Assembly: GCF_017051705.1 (NCBI RefSeq)
Contig: NZ_JAFIDJ010000001.1
Coordinates: forward strand, 124,001 to 188,000
DNA: 64,000 nucleotides
Origin: Algoriphagus lutimaris
GTDB lineage: Bacteria > Bacteroidota > Bacteroidia > Cytophagales > Cyclobacteriaceae
Direction: 5' to 3'
The notes under the pieces were generated by a model. The model saw only the letters and a list, made by a program, of their open reading frames with translations, was not told the DNA's origin and made no database searches. The translations under genes and the position numbers were made by a program. This document shows, one piece after another, positions 54,272 to 64,000 of the stretch (position 1 is its first letter; the number at the start of each line of letters is the position of its first letter).

Positions 54272-57200
54272 ATGGATCAAAAACCATTCATTATCTATAA
54301 GTCTTCTGCGGGTTCAGGAAAAACCTATACGCTGACCCTGGAATACTTGAAATTAGCCCTTCAAAGTCCACATGCCTTCAAGCAAATCCTTGCTGTCACC
54401 TTTACAAATAAGGCGACACAGGAAATGAAAGAGCGGATATTGGAGGAATTGAATCGATTGAGATCAAAGGTAGATCCTCAAGAGAAAATGGATGCTGAGT
54501 TAATGAAAGCATTAAATGTGGATGAATCAGGGTTAAAGGTTTTGGCCCAACAAACGCTTACTGCCATTCTTCATGATTATGGCAGATTCTCTGTGAGTAC
54601 CATCGATAGTTTTTTTCAGAAGGTAGTCAGGGCATTTGCCAGAGAGATTGATCTGAATGCCAAGTTTGATGTGGAAATGGATCAAGCTGCAGTACTGGAT
54701 CGGGTGGTTGATCGGGTGGTAATGCTGGTGATGGAAGATGAGTTTCTTCATAAATGGTTGGTGGATTATGCCTACGAACAAATCCAAAATGGGAATTCAT
54801 GGGATATCCGAAGAAACATACACGGATTAGGTCAACAGATTTTTCAAGAAGACTTCAAAAAGTTCGCACCGGAGATCAAAGAATTTTTAAAAGAAAAGGA
54901 AAACATCTCCTCGCTCCAGAAGATGGTCAGGGAGCGGAAATCCGAAATTGTTCAATTAGCCAAAGAGCTTGGGACTCATGCCAATTCGATACGGGTTTCC
55001 AATGGCTTGGAATGGACTGATTTTGCAGGCGGATCCCGGACCTTTGCAAAAGTTTTTAGCCAATTAGGAGATAAAAATCAACCTATTCCAAAATTGACTG
55101 ATGCAACACTTGCTAAAATAGACCAACCTGATGGCTGGTTTTCGAAATCCAGTAAATGCATTGATCAGATTCAATCGGCATACGAACAAGGGCTTAACCA
55201 GATCCTAATTCAAATGGATGCTTTGACTTCCAGATGGAATACCTTGCAGGCAATAGCCAAAAACAGTTATGTCTATGGAGTTTTCAAAAACTTGTTGGAT
55301 GAGTTAAGTCTGGTAAAAGATGAAGAGAACATCCTTCTCATATCGGATGCAAATGAGTTTCTCAAAGAAATTACAAAGGGGAATGACACCCCCTTCATCT
55401 ATGAGAAAGTAGGCAACCAATACAAAAATTACCTCATTGATGAGTTTCAGGATACCTCCGGCTTCCAATGGGATAGCTTTAAACCTTTGTTGGAAAACTC
55501 CTTAGGACAACATCAAACCAATTTACTGGTAGGGGATGTGAAGCAATCCATTTATCGCTGGCGTGGGGGGGAGATGAAATTATTGCTCACTCAAGTAGAA
55601 GAGGAGATCGGAACCGACCGGATTGCTTTGAAAAATCTGGATACGAATTTCAGAAGCCTTCCTCTTATCATTCAATTTAACAACGAGGTATTCAAAGCGC
55701 TTCCTAAATCCATGGAGCAGGTCTTAACCGCTGATTATGGTGTAGGAAATCCCCAAATTCTGTCCCAGGCTTATGAAGATTCATTTCAGCATGTTTCTTC
55801 CAAAAAGATGAATTCAGACTTTAAGGGAAAAGTAAAATTGGAATTTATTGATCCCAAGAATGTGGAGGATGAAAGTAGTTTTGACGAATTGGTGTTGGAT
55901 AAGCTACCTGATGTGGTCAAGGAGCTTCAAGATCATGGATATGAACTCAAAGACATTGCTTTTCTGGTAAGAAAAAAAAATCAGGGAGAGGCGATTGCAG
56001 ACAAAATGATGGAATATGCTGCTGAAAACCCTGACTCATCATATGGTTTTGACGTGCTTTCTGATGAGTCCATGTTTCTTAATAAAGCTGCTTCAGTCAA
56101 AGCATTGGTTTCCGGCTTCCACTATTTACATAATCCTGCTGATCAAGTGCAATACAAAACCATGTGGTATCATCTGGCTTTGCTGAAAAATGAACTCATC
56201 TCGCATGAATTGTTTGCTTTGGATAAAATGCCTTCCTATTTGGATGATATGGAAAAAGCTTTTAAGGAGAAAGAAAAAACCATGCTTCAATTGCCTTTGA
56301 TGGAAGCACTGGAGGAGTTGATTCAGGTTTTAGGACTTATGGAGCTTGGAAATGAAAAAGCTTATATTTCTGGGTTTAAGGAAGCAGTGTTTGATTTTAC
56401 AGCAAATAACAGGGCTGATCTCAGTGGCTTCTTGGATTGGTGGGAGGATCAGCAATTAAAGCGTACCGTCAAAATTCCTGAAGGCCATAATGCGATGAGG
56501 ATAATGACCATTCATAAGTCCAAAGGACTTCAGTTTAAAGTGGTACTCATGCCATTTTTGAAATGGACCATATTTGATACGAATAAAGGAAATGTGATTT
56601 GGTCGCCTTTTGAGGATAGAGAGAAGGGTTTATCGGCGATTATTCCTTTAAATCTGAATAATGAATTGGCCAACTCTGATTTCCGCGAGACTTATGCAGA
56701 GGAGGCTACCATGGCCTATTTAGATAGTTTGAATATGCTTTATGTGGCTTTGACGAGGGCTGAAGAAGTTTTTTATGGGTTTTCACCATTTAAAGAAACA
56801 ATCAAATCCCAAAACTACATGGAAGTTCAATTGCAGCAATTGATTCAATTAGATGCTTCAGAGGAAGGGGGATTAAGCTTTAAAACTTATTTTGACCAAG
56901 AGTCAAAAGTGTTTGAATTAGGAGATTGGCCAGAAAGCCAAGTGAGGAAATTGGAACCCCATCAGGCGCCTGACCTTCGTTGGGCCTATAAAAATTGGGC
57001 TGAGGTATTAAAGCTGAAGAAGTATGCCGTGGATTTTTCATTAGAGGGCTTGGAACAGCGAAAGAAACAAAAATTTGGGTTACTAGTGCATGAAATTCTG
57101 GAACTTTCGATCAATCATCAATCCGCCTTGCAGCATCTTCAAAAGTTTTATTTCGAAGGCAGAATAAGCGAGGAAGAGAAGCGTATTGTCGAGCAGCAGT

Positions 57201-57490
57201 TGGGACATCTTTTCGCTGATCCTACTTTTGCCTCCTGGTTTAGTTCAGAAGGAGTATTACTTGCAGAACAAGGAATTTTACTTCCTGGAGGAAAGCAAAA
57301 ACGGCCAGATCGGATCATTCTAAATGATCAAGAGGCATTGATTGTAGATTTTAAAACCGGCGAGAAGCAAAGCCGCTATGCAGAACAAGTGCGAGAGTAT
57401 ATGAATTTAGTGGCCAATTTGGCTAAAAGGCCTATCAAAGGATATTTATGTTATTTAGAGACTGGTTTAATTGAGGAAGTGTATGCATAG
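54272..57490 (+). CDS. AddA/RecB-like helicase-nuclease subunit
   Basis: 1072 residues. UvrD-type helicase motifs: Walker A SSAGSGKTYTL, AVTFTNKATQEMKERI, DEFQDTSGFQW (motif II), GDVKQSIYRWRGGE (III), TIHKSKGLQFKVV (V), LYVALTRAEE (VI). A C-terminal RecB-type nuclease domain has LIVDFKTGEKQ with its active-site D and K. It would process DNA double-strand ends for recombination. The next gene starts before this one ends (overlap about 8 bases), and forms the AddB-like subunit. Confidence 0.9.
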   Translation: MDQKPFIIYKSSAGSGKTYTLTLEYLKLALQSPHAFKQILAVTFTNKATQEMKERILEELNRLRSKVDPQEKMDAELMKALNVDESGLKVLAQQTLTAILHDYGRFSVSTIDSFFQKVVRAFAREIDLNAKFDVEMDQAAVLDRVVDRVVMLVMEDEFLHKWLVDYAYEQIQNGNSWDIRRNIHGLGQQIFQEDFKKFAPEIKEFLKEKENISSLQKMVRERKSEIVQLAKELGTHANSIRVSNGLEWTDFAGGSRTFAKVFSQLGDKNQPIPKLTDATLAKIDQPDGWFSKSSKCIDQIQSAYEQGLNQILIQMDALTSRWNTLQAIAKNSYVYGVFKNLLDELSLVKDEENILLISDANEFLKEITKGNDTPFIYEKVGNQYKNYLIDEFQDTSGFQWDSFKPLLENSLGQHQTNLLVGDVKQSIYRWRGGEMKLLLTQVEEEIGTDRIALKNLDTNFRSLPLIIQFNNEVFKALPKSMEQVLTADYGVGNPQILSQAYEDSFQHVSSKKMNSDFKGKVKLEFIDPKNVEDESSFDELVLDKLPDVVKELQDHGYELKDIAFLVRKKNQGEAIADKMMEYAAENPDSSYGFDVLSDESMFLNKAASVKALVSGFHYLHNPADQVQYKTMWYHLALLKNELISHELFALDKMPSYLDDMEKAFKEKEKTMLQLPLMEALEELIQVLGLMELGNEKAYISGFKEAVFDFTANNRADLSGFLDWWEDQQLKRTVKIPEGHNAMRIMTIHKSKGLQFKVVLMPFLKWTIFDTNKGNVIWSPFEDREKGLSAIIPLNLNNELANSDFRETYAEEATMAYLDSLNMLYVALTRAEEVFYGFSPFKETIKSQNYMEVQLQQLIQLDASEEGGLSFKTYFDQESKVFELGDWPESQVRKLEPHQAPDLRWAYKNWAEVLKLKKYAVDFSLEGLEQRKKQKFGLLVHEILELSINHQSALQHLQKFYFEGRISEEEKRIVEQQLGHLFADPTFASWFSSEGVLLAEQGILLPGGKQKRPDRIILNDQEALIVDFKTGEKQSRYAEQVREYMNLVANLAKRPIKGYLCYLETGLIEEVYA

Positions 57491-60347
57491 TTTTTTGAAA
57501 AACACAGCAAAAGAAATCCTCGAATCAGGGTTGGATTTGCAACATATTACCCTGGTATTGCCTAACCGGAGAGCGGGCTTATTTTTCACTAAACATTTGG
57601 GCGGCTTAATTCAGGAGCCTACTTGGATGCCAGAGGTAAAAACCATTGAGGAGCTATTTTATGAATTAGGAGGTGAAAGACCGGCAGATGACCTGACTTT
57701 GATCTTCGAATTGTATAAAGTTTATCAAGAACTTAATCCTGAGCCCGAAACCTTTGACCGCTTTTATTTCTGGGGAGAGATGATCTTGAAGGATTTTAAT
57801 GATGTGGACCAATTTATGGCCGATGCCAGCAAATTATATCACCACTTATCTGAAATCAAAGAGATTGAGTCTGATCTGAGTTTTTTGAACGAAAGTCAAA
57901 TCGAGCTGATTAAGCAATTTTGGTCTTCCTTTGTCAGACAGGATCGGGATCATCAGGAGAAGTTTTTGAAATTCTGGCAATTGTTGGGGCCGCTTTATTC
58001 TTCTTTTAAAGCCTCATTGGAAGTTTCCGGTTTAGCTTATTCAGGAATGATTTACAGGAAAGTGGCGGAATCACTGAGTAAAATTACTACTCCAAAAAAG
58101 AAGTTTCATTTTATAGGGTTCAATGCATTTACAGGAACTGAAGAAGCCTTGATCAAGTACTATATTACCGAATTTGATGCAAAGATTTATTGGGATATAG
58201 ATGTCTACTATGTGGAGGATAAAGTCCAGGAGGCAGGTATGTTTTTTCGTGACTATCGAAAAGATTTGGTATTTGGTCCTACATTTCCTGAGGTAATACC
58301 TACTCATATTGAATATAGAAAAGCAGCAATTCATACCTATGCTACACCTCTAAAAATCAATCAGGCGAATCTGGTTGGAGCACTTTTGGAGAAAGTACCG
58401 GCAGGAGAATCTTGGGAAGAAACGGTGGTGATATTGCCAGATGAGCAAATGTTATTTCCAATACTTCATACACTTCCAGAGCAGGTAGACAAAGTGAATG
58501 TAACCATGGGGTACCCAGTAAAAAATGCTCCTGTGTATTCGTTTTTGGAAGCGGTATTGGAAATGCAGCGCTTTATTAAGGTAGAGGATGGACAGGTATT
58601 ATTTTACCATTCAGCAGTCAAGAATTTGTTAAGCTCTGTGTACTTGAAAAGTGTAAACCCGGGGTTTGCCAAAAAACTGCTGGAGGATATGCAGTTGTTG
58701 AATCAAATTCATATCCCAGTAGATAGACTTGCCGAAGGAGGGAGTTTGTATCGGCTGATATTCCAAAAGCTGGAAAACGATAGTCTCTTTCCTTATCTGA
58801 CCCAGTTAATGGAAGCCTTGGCTGATCAACTGCAGGAGGAGCCTTTGCAGCGATCCTACTTGTACCAATGTTTTAAACAATTGACCCGCTTAAAAGAAAT
58901 TTTTGCTGGTCAGGATATTTTAAGCATCAATCGAGAGTTTTTTATTCGCCTGTTTCGTCAGGTATTTCGGGAAGTGAAGTTGCCTTTTGAAGGGGAGCCT
59001 CTTTTGGGATTACAGATCATGGGGGTGTTGGAGTCCAGGAATTTGGATTTCAAACGTGTTATCATTTGTAATATGAATGAGGATAGTTTTCCTCCAGCAG
59101 CGGGGTTAAATTCCATGATTCCATTCAATATCCGAAAAGCTTTTGGCTTGCCTGTACAGGAGCAGAATGATTCTATTTATGCCTACACTTTTTACCGATT
59201 ACTTCATAGCGCAGAAGAGGTGCATATGATTTACACCACCGCCTCTGATCAAGGTAAAGCTGGAGAAAAGAGTCGATACATTCAACAAATGGCTGTTGAG
59301 CTAGGGAGGAAGATGGAGGAAGAGGTGATTTTTATTCCAATAGATCAAAAATCCCCAGAGGTTATTAGCATAGAGAAAGATGAAGAGGTATTAAATCTAT
59401 TGGATAAATACCTCTTGGATGATCATGGTTTTTCCAAAACCGCATTTTCACCTTCTGCCTTAAGTGTTTTTTTGGATTGCAGGTTGAAATTCTATTTTCA
59501 GTATTTGGCAAATATTCAAGAGAAGCAAGAAGTCAGCGAGGAAATAGACGCAGCTGTATTTGGTAACCTGGCCCATCTAAGCATGGAGTTTTTGTATCAG
59601 GATTTCGCAATAAGGAAGAAGAGGACCGTGTTGGAGAAATCCGATTTTAAAGAGTTGAAAACCAATTGGGTTTTTCCTGCTATAGAAAAAGCGATCAGGA
59701 AATTTTACCACTTAGAAGGGGAGGCCAATACCAAGCTAAATGGGCAAATGGCAATTGCCCGTGATGTGCTACAGAAATATTTGCATCAAATTTTAAAAAT
59801 TGATGAGGAATCAGCTCCATTTAAACTCGTTTCCCTTGAAAAGGAGAAAAAGTATGCTGCGGCTTTAACAATTGAAACGTATGCTGGAAATCAGAAAGTG
59901 GCACTTCGTGGGATTATAGATCGGGTAGATGAACATAATGGAACCATCCGCCTGATAGATTATAAATCAGGAAAAGACAATAAGAATTTTCCAGATGTCT
60001 CCTCTTTATTTGATCGAGATAATAAATCTCGGAATAAAGCAGCTATGCAAACCATGTTTTATGGATTAATTTATCAAGAGACGATGGCTGGAAATACTGC
60101 CCCATTGAAACCCGCGATTTTCAATCTTAGAGAAATGTTTAATGATGATTTTAATCCCTATTTGCAGCTTAAGGAAGGAAGAAAACCTGGCATAGAGGTA
60201 AATGATTATCGAGAGTTTGAGGAAGATTATAAGGCCGGGTTAAAATCCCTTTTGGAGGATATATATAATCCCAATCAATCCTTCGATCAAACCGATGACC
60301 TCAAAAAATGTGGATATTGTCCATACAAAGAGATTTGTGGTAGATAA
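57483..60347 (+). CDS. AddB-like PD-(D/E)XK nuclease subunit
   Basis: About 954 residues from the ATG at 57483 (MHSFLKNTAKEI); an in-frame start at 57471 is also possible. The N-terminal half resembles an inactive helicase fold (LVLPNRRAGLFFTKHL). The C-terminal nuclease (about 680-954) has SALSVFLDCRLKFYFQYL, then GIIDRVDEHNG, IRLIDYKSGKD and a final C-x-x-C-x-x-x-x-x-C (CGYCPYKEIC); with the earlier cysteine these likely hold a 4Fe-4S cluster as in AddB. It pairs with the preceding helicase. Confidence 0.88.
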   Translation: MHSFLKNTAKEILESGLDLQHITLVLPNRRAGLFFTKHLGGLIQEPTWMPEVKTIEELFYELGGERPADDLTLIFELYKVYQELNPEPETFDRFYFWGEMILKDFNDVDQFMADASKLYHHLSEIKEIESDLSFLNESQIELIKQFWSSFVRQDRDHQEKFLKFWQLLGPLYSSFKASLEVSGLAYSGMIYRKVAESLSKITTPKKKFHFIGFNAFTGTEEALIKYYITEFDAKIYWDIDVYYVEDKVQEAGMFFRDYRKDLVFGPTFPEVIPTHIEYRKAAIHTYATPLKINQANLVGALLEKVPAGESWEETVVILPDEQMLFPILHTLPEQVDKVNVTMGYPVKNAPVYSFLEAVLEMQRFIKVEDGQVLFYHSAVKNLLSSVYLKSVNPGFAKKLLEDMQLLNQIHIPVDRLAEGGSLYRLIFQKLENDSLFPYLTQLMEALADQLQEEPLQRSYLYQCFKQLTRLKEIFAGQDILSINREFFIRLFRQVFREVKLPFEGEPLLGLQIMGVLESRNLDFKRVIICNMNEDSFPPAAGLNSMIPFNIRKAFGLPVQEQNDSIYAYTFYRLLHSAEEVHMIYTTASDQGKAGEKSRYIQQMAVELGRKMEEEVIFIPIDQKSPEVISIEKDEEVLNLLDKYLLDDHGFSKTAFSPSALSVFLDCRLKFYFQYLANIQEKQEVSEEIDAAVFGNLAHLSMEFLYQDFAIRKKRTVLEKSDFKELKTNWVFPAIEKAIRKFYHLEGEANTKLNGQMAIARDVLQKYLHQILKIDEESAPFKLVSLEKEKKYAAALTIETYAGNQKVALRGIIDRVDEHNGTIRLIDYKSGKDNKNFPDVSSLFDRDNKSRNKAAMQTMFYGLIYQETMAGNTAPLKPAIFNLREMFNDDFNPYLQLKEGRKPGIEVNDYREFEEDYKAGLKSLLEDIYNPNQSFDQTDDLKKCGYCPYKEICGR

Positions 60348-60362
60348 ATGCCTTCTGAACTA

Positions 60363-60986
60363 TTAGAATAAGAGGCCTGCTCTGAAAACAAAACTTCTAA
60401 ATAGGAAATCGTTTTCTGTGAAAGTACTAAATCCTGGAGGTAAAAGATCAGTAGGAATGGAAGGGGAGCCAGGAGGTAAAAAGGTTCCAACAAACTGAGA
60501 GATTTGTTGACGTTTATAAGCAAAACTCAACGTTAGAGCTGATTTCCCTTTTTTTGCGGGAAAACTAGCTCCGAAGGATGGACTAACTAAATAACCTCCT
60601 TCATACCAGCTTTTACTCCATTCATTTTCCTCTTTTTTCTCCAAAAGGGCTGATCCTCCGCCTATGTCCAATCCAGCAAATACATTCGGCTTTCCTGTTT
60701 TTCCCAAAAAGCCTCTCCATCCCAATGCCAATGGGATGATGGAGAGTTGATTGTATTGATCCAATCCAGTCGAAAACCCTATTACATGATTTTTGGTAAT
60801 GCGGACTCCATGAAATGTGATAAAACTGACATCAATTCTATTTTCTTTACTGCCGTCCCATTGTTCCGATCCTTTACCATATAAAAAACCCAATTCGGTC
60901 TGATTAAAATAGGCTTTGTCCTGAGCGATACTGTTCAGGTAAAAAAATAAGGCACAGGATAGTAGAATTGTAGTTTTTAGGCTCAT
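60363..60986 (-). CDS. Outer-membrane-beta-barrel-like protein
   Basis: About 207 residues from the ATG at 60986 (MSLKTTILLS..., signal peptide ending SIAQ). Beta-rich with alternating strands (VRITKNHVIGFSTGLDQ, GLDIGGGSALL, SALTLSFAYKRQQ) and a C-terminal aromatic/hydrophobic end (FRAGLLF), as in small porin-like beta-barrels. It starts 5 bases after the LVIVD gene stops and is probably co-transcribed with it. Confidence 0.7.
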   Translation of the reverse strand: MSLKTTILLSCALFFYLNSIAQDKAYFNQTELGFLYGKGSEQWDGSKENRIDVSFITFHGVRITKNHVIGFSTGLDQYNQLSIIPLALGWRGFLGKTGKPNVFAGLDIGGGSALLEKKEENEWSKSWYEGGYLVSPSFGASFPAKKGKSALTLSFAYKRQQISQFVGTFLPPGSPSIPTDLLPPGFSTFTENDFLFRSFVFRAGLLF

Positions 60987-60991
60987 TTGCT

Positions 60992-62242
60992 TCAATAAAC
61001 ATTGACAGGGTTGCTTACTTGAATACAACTAAGTTTCCTCAATTTGGAGGGATTACTATAATCAAACTGACATACCCCATCTGGGCCAATCACAATCAAA
61101 GAATTGGGACCAGGAATTAAGTCAACTGATTTTTCTTTTTCCAAAAACTCCAACTGGTTTTGATCAATCGCCATCACATCACTTATATTGAAGCTTTTCA
61201 GTCCATGTACCCCTTCGGTTACATATAGGTATTCTCCTGCCAAGCCTAGGCCATGGGGGTTAAGCATAGCATAAGACTTTTTCAGTGTAGGATTGTATAG
61301 ATCATTTATATCAATTACCTGAAGTTCATTAACCCCATTCCAGCAAGCTGTCCCATTTCTTAGTGTTACGAAAGCGTAGTCTTCATTGACCACAACCGGG
61401 TCACATGCCTGTACATGTTCGTAAACAGACATTCGGGTAGGGGAGCTAGGAGTGCTGGCATCATAGATATGCATTCCATTGTTAGAGCCTATGAATAGGA
61501 TGTCCTTAAAAGGGAAAATAGTTTCTATCCCCCATCCAAGGTCAATGGGTTTCACAAATGTTGGATCTGCAGGTACTTCCACATCAAACACCCGCATCGT
61601 GGATTCATCTACTGCATATAAGTGCTGATTTAATAAGGTAAATCTGGCCATGGACCCGCCTGTTCCATAGCTTTGGGATGCTGCAGCATAATTAGCAGAA
61701 AAGCTCAAAGCATCACTCATTACCCATCCTCTTTCTACTTGCCAAGTAGCACTTTCAGTGGTTATGATAGTATCTTGAAAGGTGATTATTTCTCCGGTAT
61801 CGTGACGGTATAGATGGTTAAAGACATCTTCCACTCGTTTTACTAATTGGATATGGTTTATGTCGCTGATGTCAAAGGCCAGTAAGTCCACATAATTATC
61901 CGCATAAAGGATTTTTCCATTGACAGCCATGTCTACATTGCCTGCGATTGGAATGAAACTGAGGTTGATTGGTCTGGATGGATCTTCATTGTCTAGAATA
62001 TGAATTCCTTTAGTTGGTTCATTTATGAATAGGTAATCCTCATAGATATAAATTTTACCTGGATTATCTAAATCCTTGGCAGGTTCAATAGCAATCGTTC
62101 TTGCCCTTACATCGCTCATTTCCAAGTATACAGGCATCATGGTGCGATAGGTGTAGGTGCTAGTTACTTCATCATGACAGGATGAAAAAATAAGAACTGC
62201 TATAAAGAAAAGTAAGAGTTTAGGAGTATCGAGAGATTTCAT
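60992..62242 (-). CDS. LVIVD-repeat lipoprotein
   Basis: 416 residues. Lipobox FSSC (cysteine about residue 22). Multiple LVIVD-type repeats (GIHILDNEDPSRPINL, LLAFDISDINHIQLV, MRVFDVEVPADPTFV, MHIYDASTPSSPTRM, LQVIDINDLYNPTL, LKSFNISD), a beta-propeller family exposed at the cell surface in many Bacteroidota. Role unknown. Precedes the small beta-barrel gene by 5 bases in the same operon. Confidence 0.88.
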   Translation of the reverse strand: MKSLDTPKLLLFFIAVLIFSSCHDEVTSTYTYRTMMPVYLEMSDVRARTIAIEPAKDLDNPGKIYIYEDYLFINEPTKGIHILDNEDPSRPINLSFIPIAGNVDMAVNGKILYADNYVDLLAFDISDINHIQLVKRVEDVFNHLYRHDTGEIITFQDTIITTESATWQVERGWVMSDALSFSANYAAASQSYGTGGSMARFTLLNQHLYAVDESTMRVFDVEVPADPTFVKPIDLGWGIETIFPFKDILFIGSNNGMHIYDASTPSSPTRMSVYEHVQACDPVVVNEDYAFVTLRNGTACWNGVNELQVIDINDLYNPTLKKSYAMLNPHGLGLAGEYLYVTEGVHGLKSFNISDVMAIDQNQLEFLEKEKSVDLIPGPNSLIVIGPDGVCQFDYSNPSKLRKLSCIQVSNPVNVY

Positions 62243-62480
62243 ACTTCAGTTAGTTAAGAAAACAAAAAGATATAATCCTGTGACGTAGCCAAACTATAAT
62301 CTGCAACAAGTCAAGATGCTAATATTTTATAGAGGCAATATTTTCTAAAATCTTGAGTTAATTAATTTTCTTAGAAAAAATTAAATTAACTATTAATTTA
62401 GAATAAAAAGATAACAATCACATGAATAAGGCTTCGAACCTCTAGATGTTAAAGGATGAATTGAACTTTCAATGCAGGGA

Positions 62481-62933
62481 TTAAATAATCTCTTTTGCTA
62501 CTTTCATATGAAGTTCATTCATCATCATTAAAGCAGCCGAACCATACCATTCTTTCAGTTCCATTTTTAATACTCCTGCTTGAATGGAAGGGTCTGTCTC
62601 GGTGAGGGATTTGGCATCTTCTAAATCCTGCACATCAAAAATATAAAGACCTCTTAGGTCCTCATTCCCAAAAAATGGGCCTGCCATCACTAATTTTCCT
62701 TCTTCTGCCATTCTGGTGATATTAGCCATATGACCTTCTTGAAGCTTACTTCGCTCTTCTGTGGTGTACTCACTTACTCGGTCGCCTCTATAGAGGAAAG
62801 CGATGACATATTTTTTCATTCCATATTGATCGGCCCCTACTTCTTCGGCTAATTTGGGATCATAACTGGACTGGGCGTTAGAAAAACTAATTGAGCAAGC
62901 TAGTAAGGCGATAGAAAGGAGAAAGGTTTTCAT
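62481..62933 (-). CDS. Secreted YCII-domain protein
   Basis: 150 residues. Signal peptide (1-20, ending SNAQ). Residues 40-130 match the YCII fold: VIAFLYRGDRVSEYT, an HMANITRMAEEGKLVMAGPF segment with a histidine and the later LTETDPSIQAGVLKMELKEWYG. YCII proteins are small dimers of uncertain, possibly enzymatic, role. Its start is 12 bases after the DUF389 gene ends; the two form one transcript. Confidence 0.8.
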   Translation of the reverse strand: MKTFLLSIALLACSISFSNAQSSYDPKLAEEVGADQYGMKKYVIAFLYRGDRVSEYTTEERSKLQEGHMANITRMAEEGKLVMAGPFFGNEDLRGLYIFDVQDLEDAKSLTETDPSIQAGVLKMELKEWYGSAALMMMNELHMKVAKEII

Positions 62934-62945
62934 ATCAGTAGGGGA

Positions 62946-64000
62946 TTAGTTGAGGATAAGACCAACAGTGTCTGCTTTAGTTCTTAATTTAAGCCATTCA
63001 GTCAATTTTTCAGTTTCAGAAGCATTAGGTTTCGAGGAAAACTCTGCATAGGCAACCAAAAGTGTGTCTGTTTTTTCATTTTCCAAGTCAGTGACCAATG
63101 ACCTGTTTAAGGTGAATTTACGAAGCTTGGGATGATTGATCTTTGCTTCTTGTGCTATATCATTCCCAAGAAATCGTACTTCTCCATAATTCGCGACTTC
63201 ACTTTCAAGCAAGGCGATGCGTTGATCCTTATCTTGAATGATTTGTTCATTTCGTTCATACAGATCTTTTAGGATATCCGAACGCAATAAATTCATATCT
63301 GTAATTCCCGCATTATTTTGATTGATCTTGATATCCGTATCCGTTAGTCCAAAGGTGATAGCTTTTTCTTTGATAAGCTCGATGGTTTCCTGGTCTATTT
63401 GATCTCCAATCAAACTTACCTGGATTGTTTTATTTGAACTGGAATAGGTGAAATTGGAATTAAGTACTTGCGTTCTAGGAAAAACCATTTCCTGGCCTAC
63501 GAAAGTTTTTGCTTGTTCTTCCCAGATGGATCGGATGACAATCCCATATGCTAAATAGACACTTGGTACGATCGTAATAATGGTAAATATGGTAATGTAG
63601 GTTTGTACTCGTTTTTCTTTTTTATGATCTAAAAATTCCTTTTTAGGAAAATTCATAAACCGAACAATCAAATATGTGGAGAGACTTATAAAAACTGAAT
63701 TGATAAAAAATAAATAAAAGGCACCGATGAAATAATAAAGATTCATGGTTGCTAAACCATATCCAGCAGTACAAAGGGGAGGCATTAATGCAGTGGCAAT
63801 TGCCACCCCAGGTATTGCATTACTTTTCTCTTTTCGGGAACCTGCAATGATTCCAGCAAGCCCTCCAAACAGAGCAATTAGAACATCCCAAATGGTGGGT
63901 TCTGTTCGTGCCAAAAGTTCGGATTGGGCATCATCCAAAGGTGTGAAATTAAAGTAAATTGTGGAGGTTAAAATCGCGATAAAAACGGCAACTCCAAGAT
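62946..64000 (-). CDS. DUF389 membrane protein (partial, N-terminus outside window)
   Basis: The minus-strand frame is open through the window edge (LGVAVFIAILTSTIYFNFTPLDDAQSELL upstream of the codon at 63938), so about 350 C-terminal residues are visible. It is the DUF389 family: DVLIALFGGLAGIIAGSRKEKSNAIPGVAIATALMPPLCTAGY is its diagnostic core, followed by more membrane helices and a soluble C-terminus (about 130-330 of the visible part) with a coiled segment near IIQDKDQRIALLES. Transport role is suspected in the family, not established. Confidence 0.88.
   Translation of the reverse strand, partial: LGVAVFIAILTSTIYFNFTPLDDAQSELLARTEPTIWDVLIALFGGLAGIIAGSRKEKSNAIPGVAIATALMPPLCTAGYGLATMNLYYFIGAFYLFFINSVFISLSTYLIVRFMNFPKKEFLDHKKEKRVQTYITIFTIITIVPSVYLAYGIVIRSIWEEQAKTFVGQEMVFPRTQVLNSNFTYSSSNKTIQVSLIGDQIDQETIELIKEKAITFGLTDTDIKINQNNAGITDMNLLRSDILKDLYERNEQIIQDKDQRIALLESEVANYGEVRFLGNDIAQEAKINHPKLRKFTLNRSLVTDLENEKTDTLLVAYAEFSSKPNASETEKLTEWLKLRTKADTVGLILN

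Noticed and set aside
1-64000. CRISPR array
   Set aside because: No regularly spaced repeats were seen on reading through; the repeated segments found are the tRNA locus copies and the inverted-repeat element.

Overview
This window is chromosomal DNA from a bacterium of the phylum Bacteroidota. The most likely group is the marine Cyclobacteriaceae (Algoriphagus/Cyclobacterium-like). This rests on the mix of families (TonB-dependent receptor with a carboxypeptidase-regulatory N-terminus, DUF1080, LVIVD lipoproteins, DUF2141, GH95/GH67 enzymes, an S1 sulfatase, menaquinone genes), weak Shine-Dalgarno signals and AT-rich spacers. The genus is an inference. Both ends of the window cut genes: a metallophosphoesterase on the left and a DUF389 membrane protein on the right.

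Layout. 1-4.6 kb: phosphoesterase and SdiA-regulated-type secreted proteins, an HD phosphohydrolase fused to a Pycsar-type (PycTM) membrane effector, a dead response regulator, a DM13 lipoprotein and two small genes. 4.67 kb: tRNA-Pro(GGG) with its own terminator. 4.9-18.5 kb: a tight nine-gene operon on the minus strand ending in a terminator. In transcription order it encodes unknown protein B, a gamma-glutamylcyclotransferase-like protein, a DUF4336-like metallo-beta-lactamase-fold protein, an 1803-residue kinase/ATPase/GAF/nucleotide-cyclase, glutathione synthetase, a DNase II-like nuclease, glutamate-cysteine ligase, a HAD phosphatase and unknown protein A, a distant homologue of B. A divergent gene (18.8-20.9 kb) encodes a phospholipase C/acid-phosphatase-like protein with altered metal-site motifs. 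20.9-21.9 kb: a gene-poor stretch with an inverted-repeat element, a possible minus-strand small RNA and a decayed duplicate of the tRNA-Pro locus. 21.9-35.4 kb: secreted carbohydrate and sulfate-ester degradation (DUF1080, sorbosone-dehydrogenase-like cytochrome c protein, sulfatase, FAD oxidoreductase, GH95) and assorted lipoproteins. 35.5-51.1 kb: largely housekeeping (tex, LLM oxidoreductase, TonB receptor, LexA-like regulator, TIR protein, 2OG oxygenase, menE/menB, serine hydrolase, DJ-1/PfpI, lipase). 51.1-51.9 kb: a methyltransferase pseudogene. 52-64 kb: GH67 alpha-glucuronidase, an AddA/AddB-like helicase-nuclease pair, an LVIVD lipoprotein with a membrane protein, a secreted YCII protein and DUF389.

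The standout is the 4.9-20.9 kb block. It joins thiol synthesis (glutathione, rare in this phylum) and turnover, a eukaryotic-type acid nuclease, a very large signalling protein and two unrecognised homologous proteins that bracket the operon. It lies between an intact tRNA-Pro and a degenerate copy of the same locus. I read it as an acquired, uncharacterised system; its function is not deducible from sequence alone.
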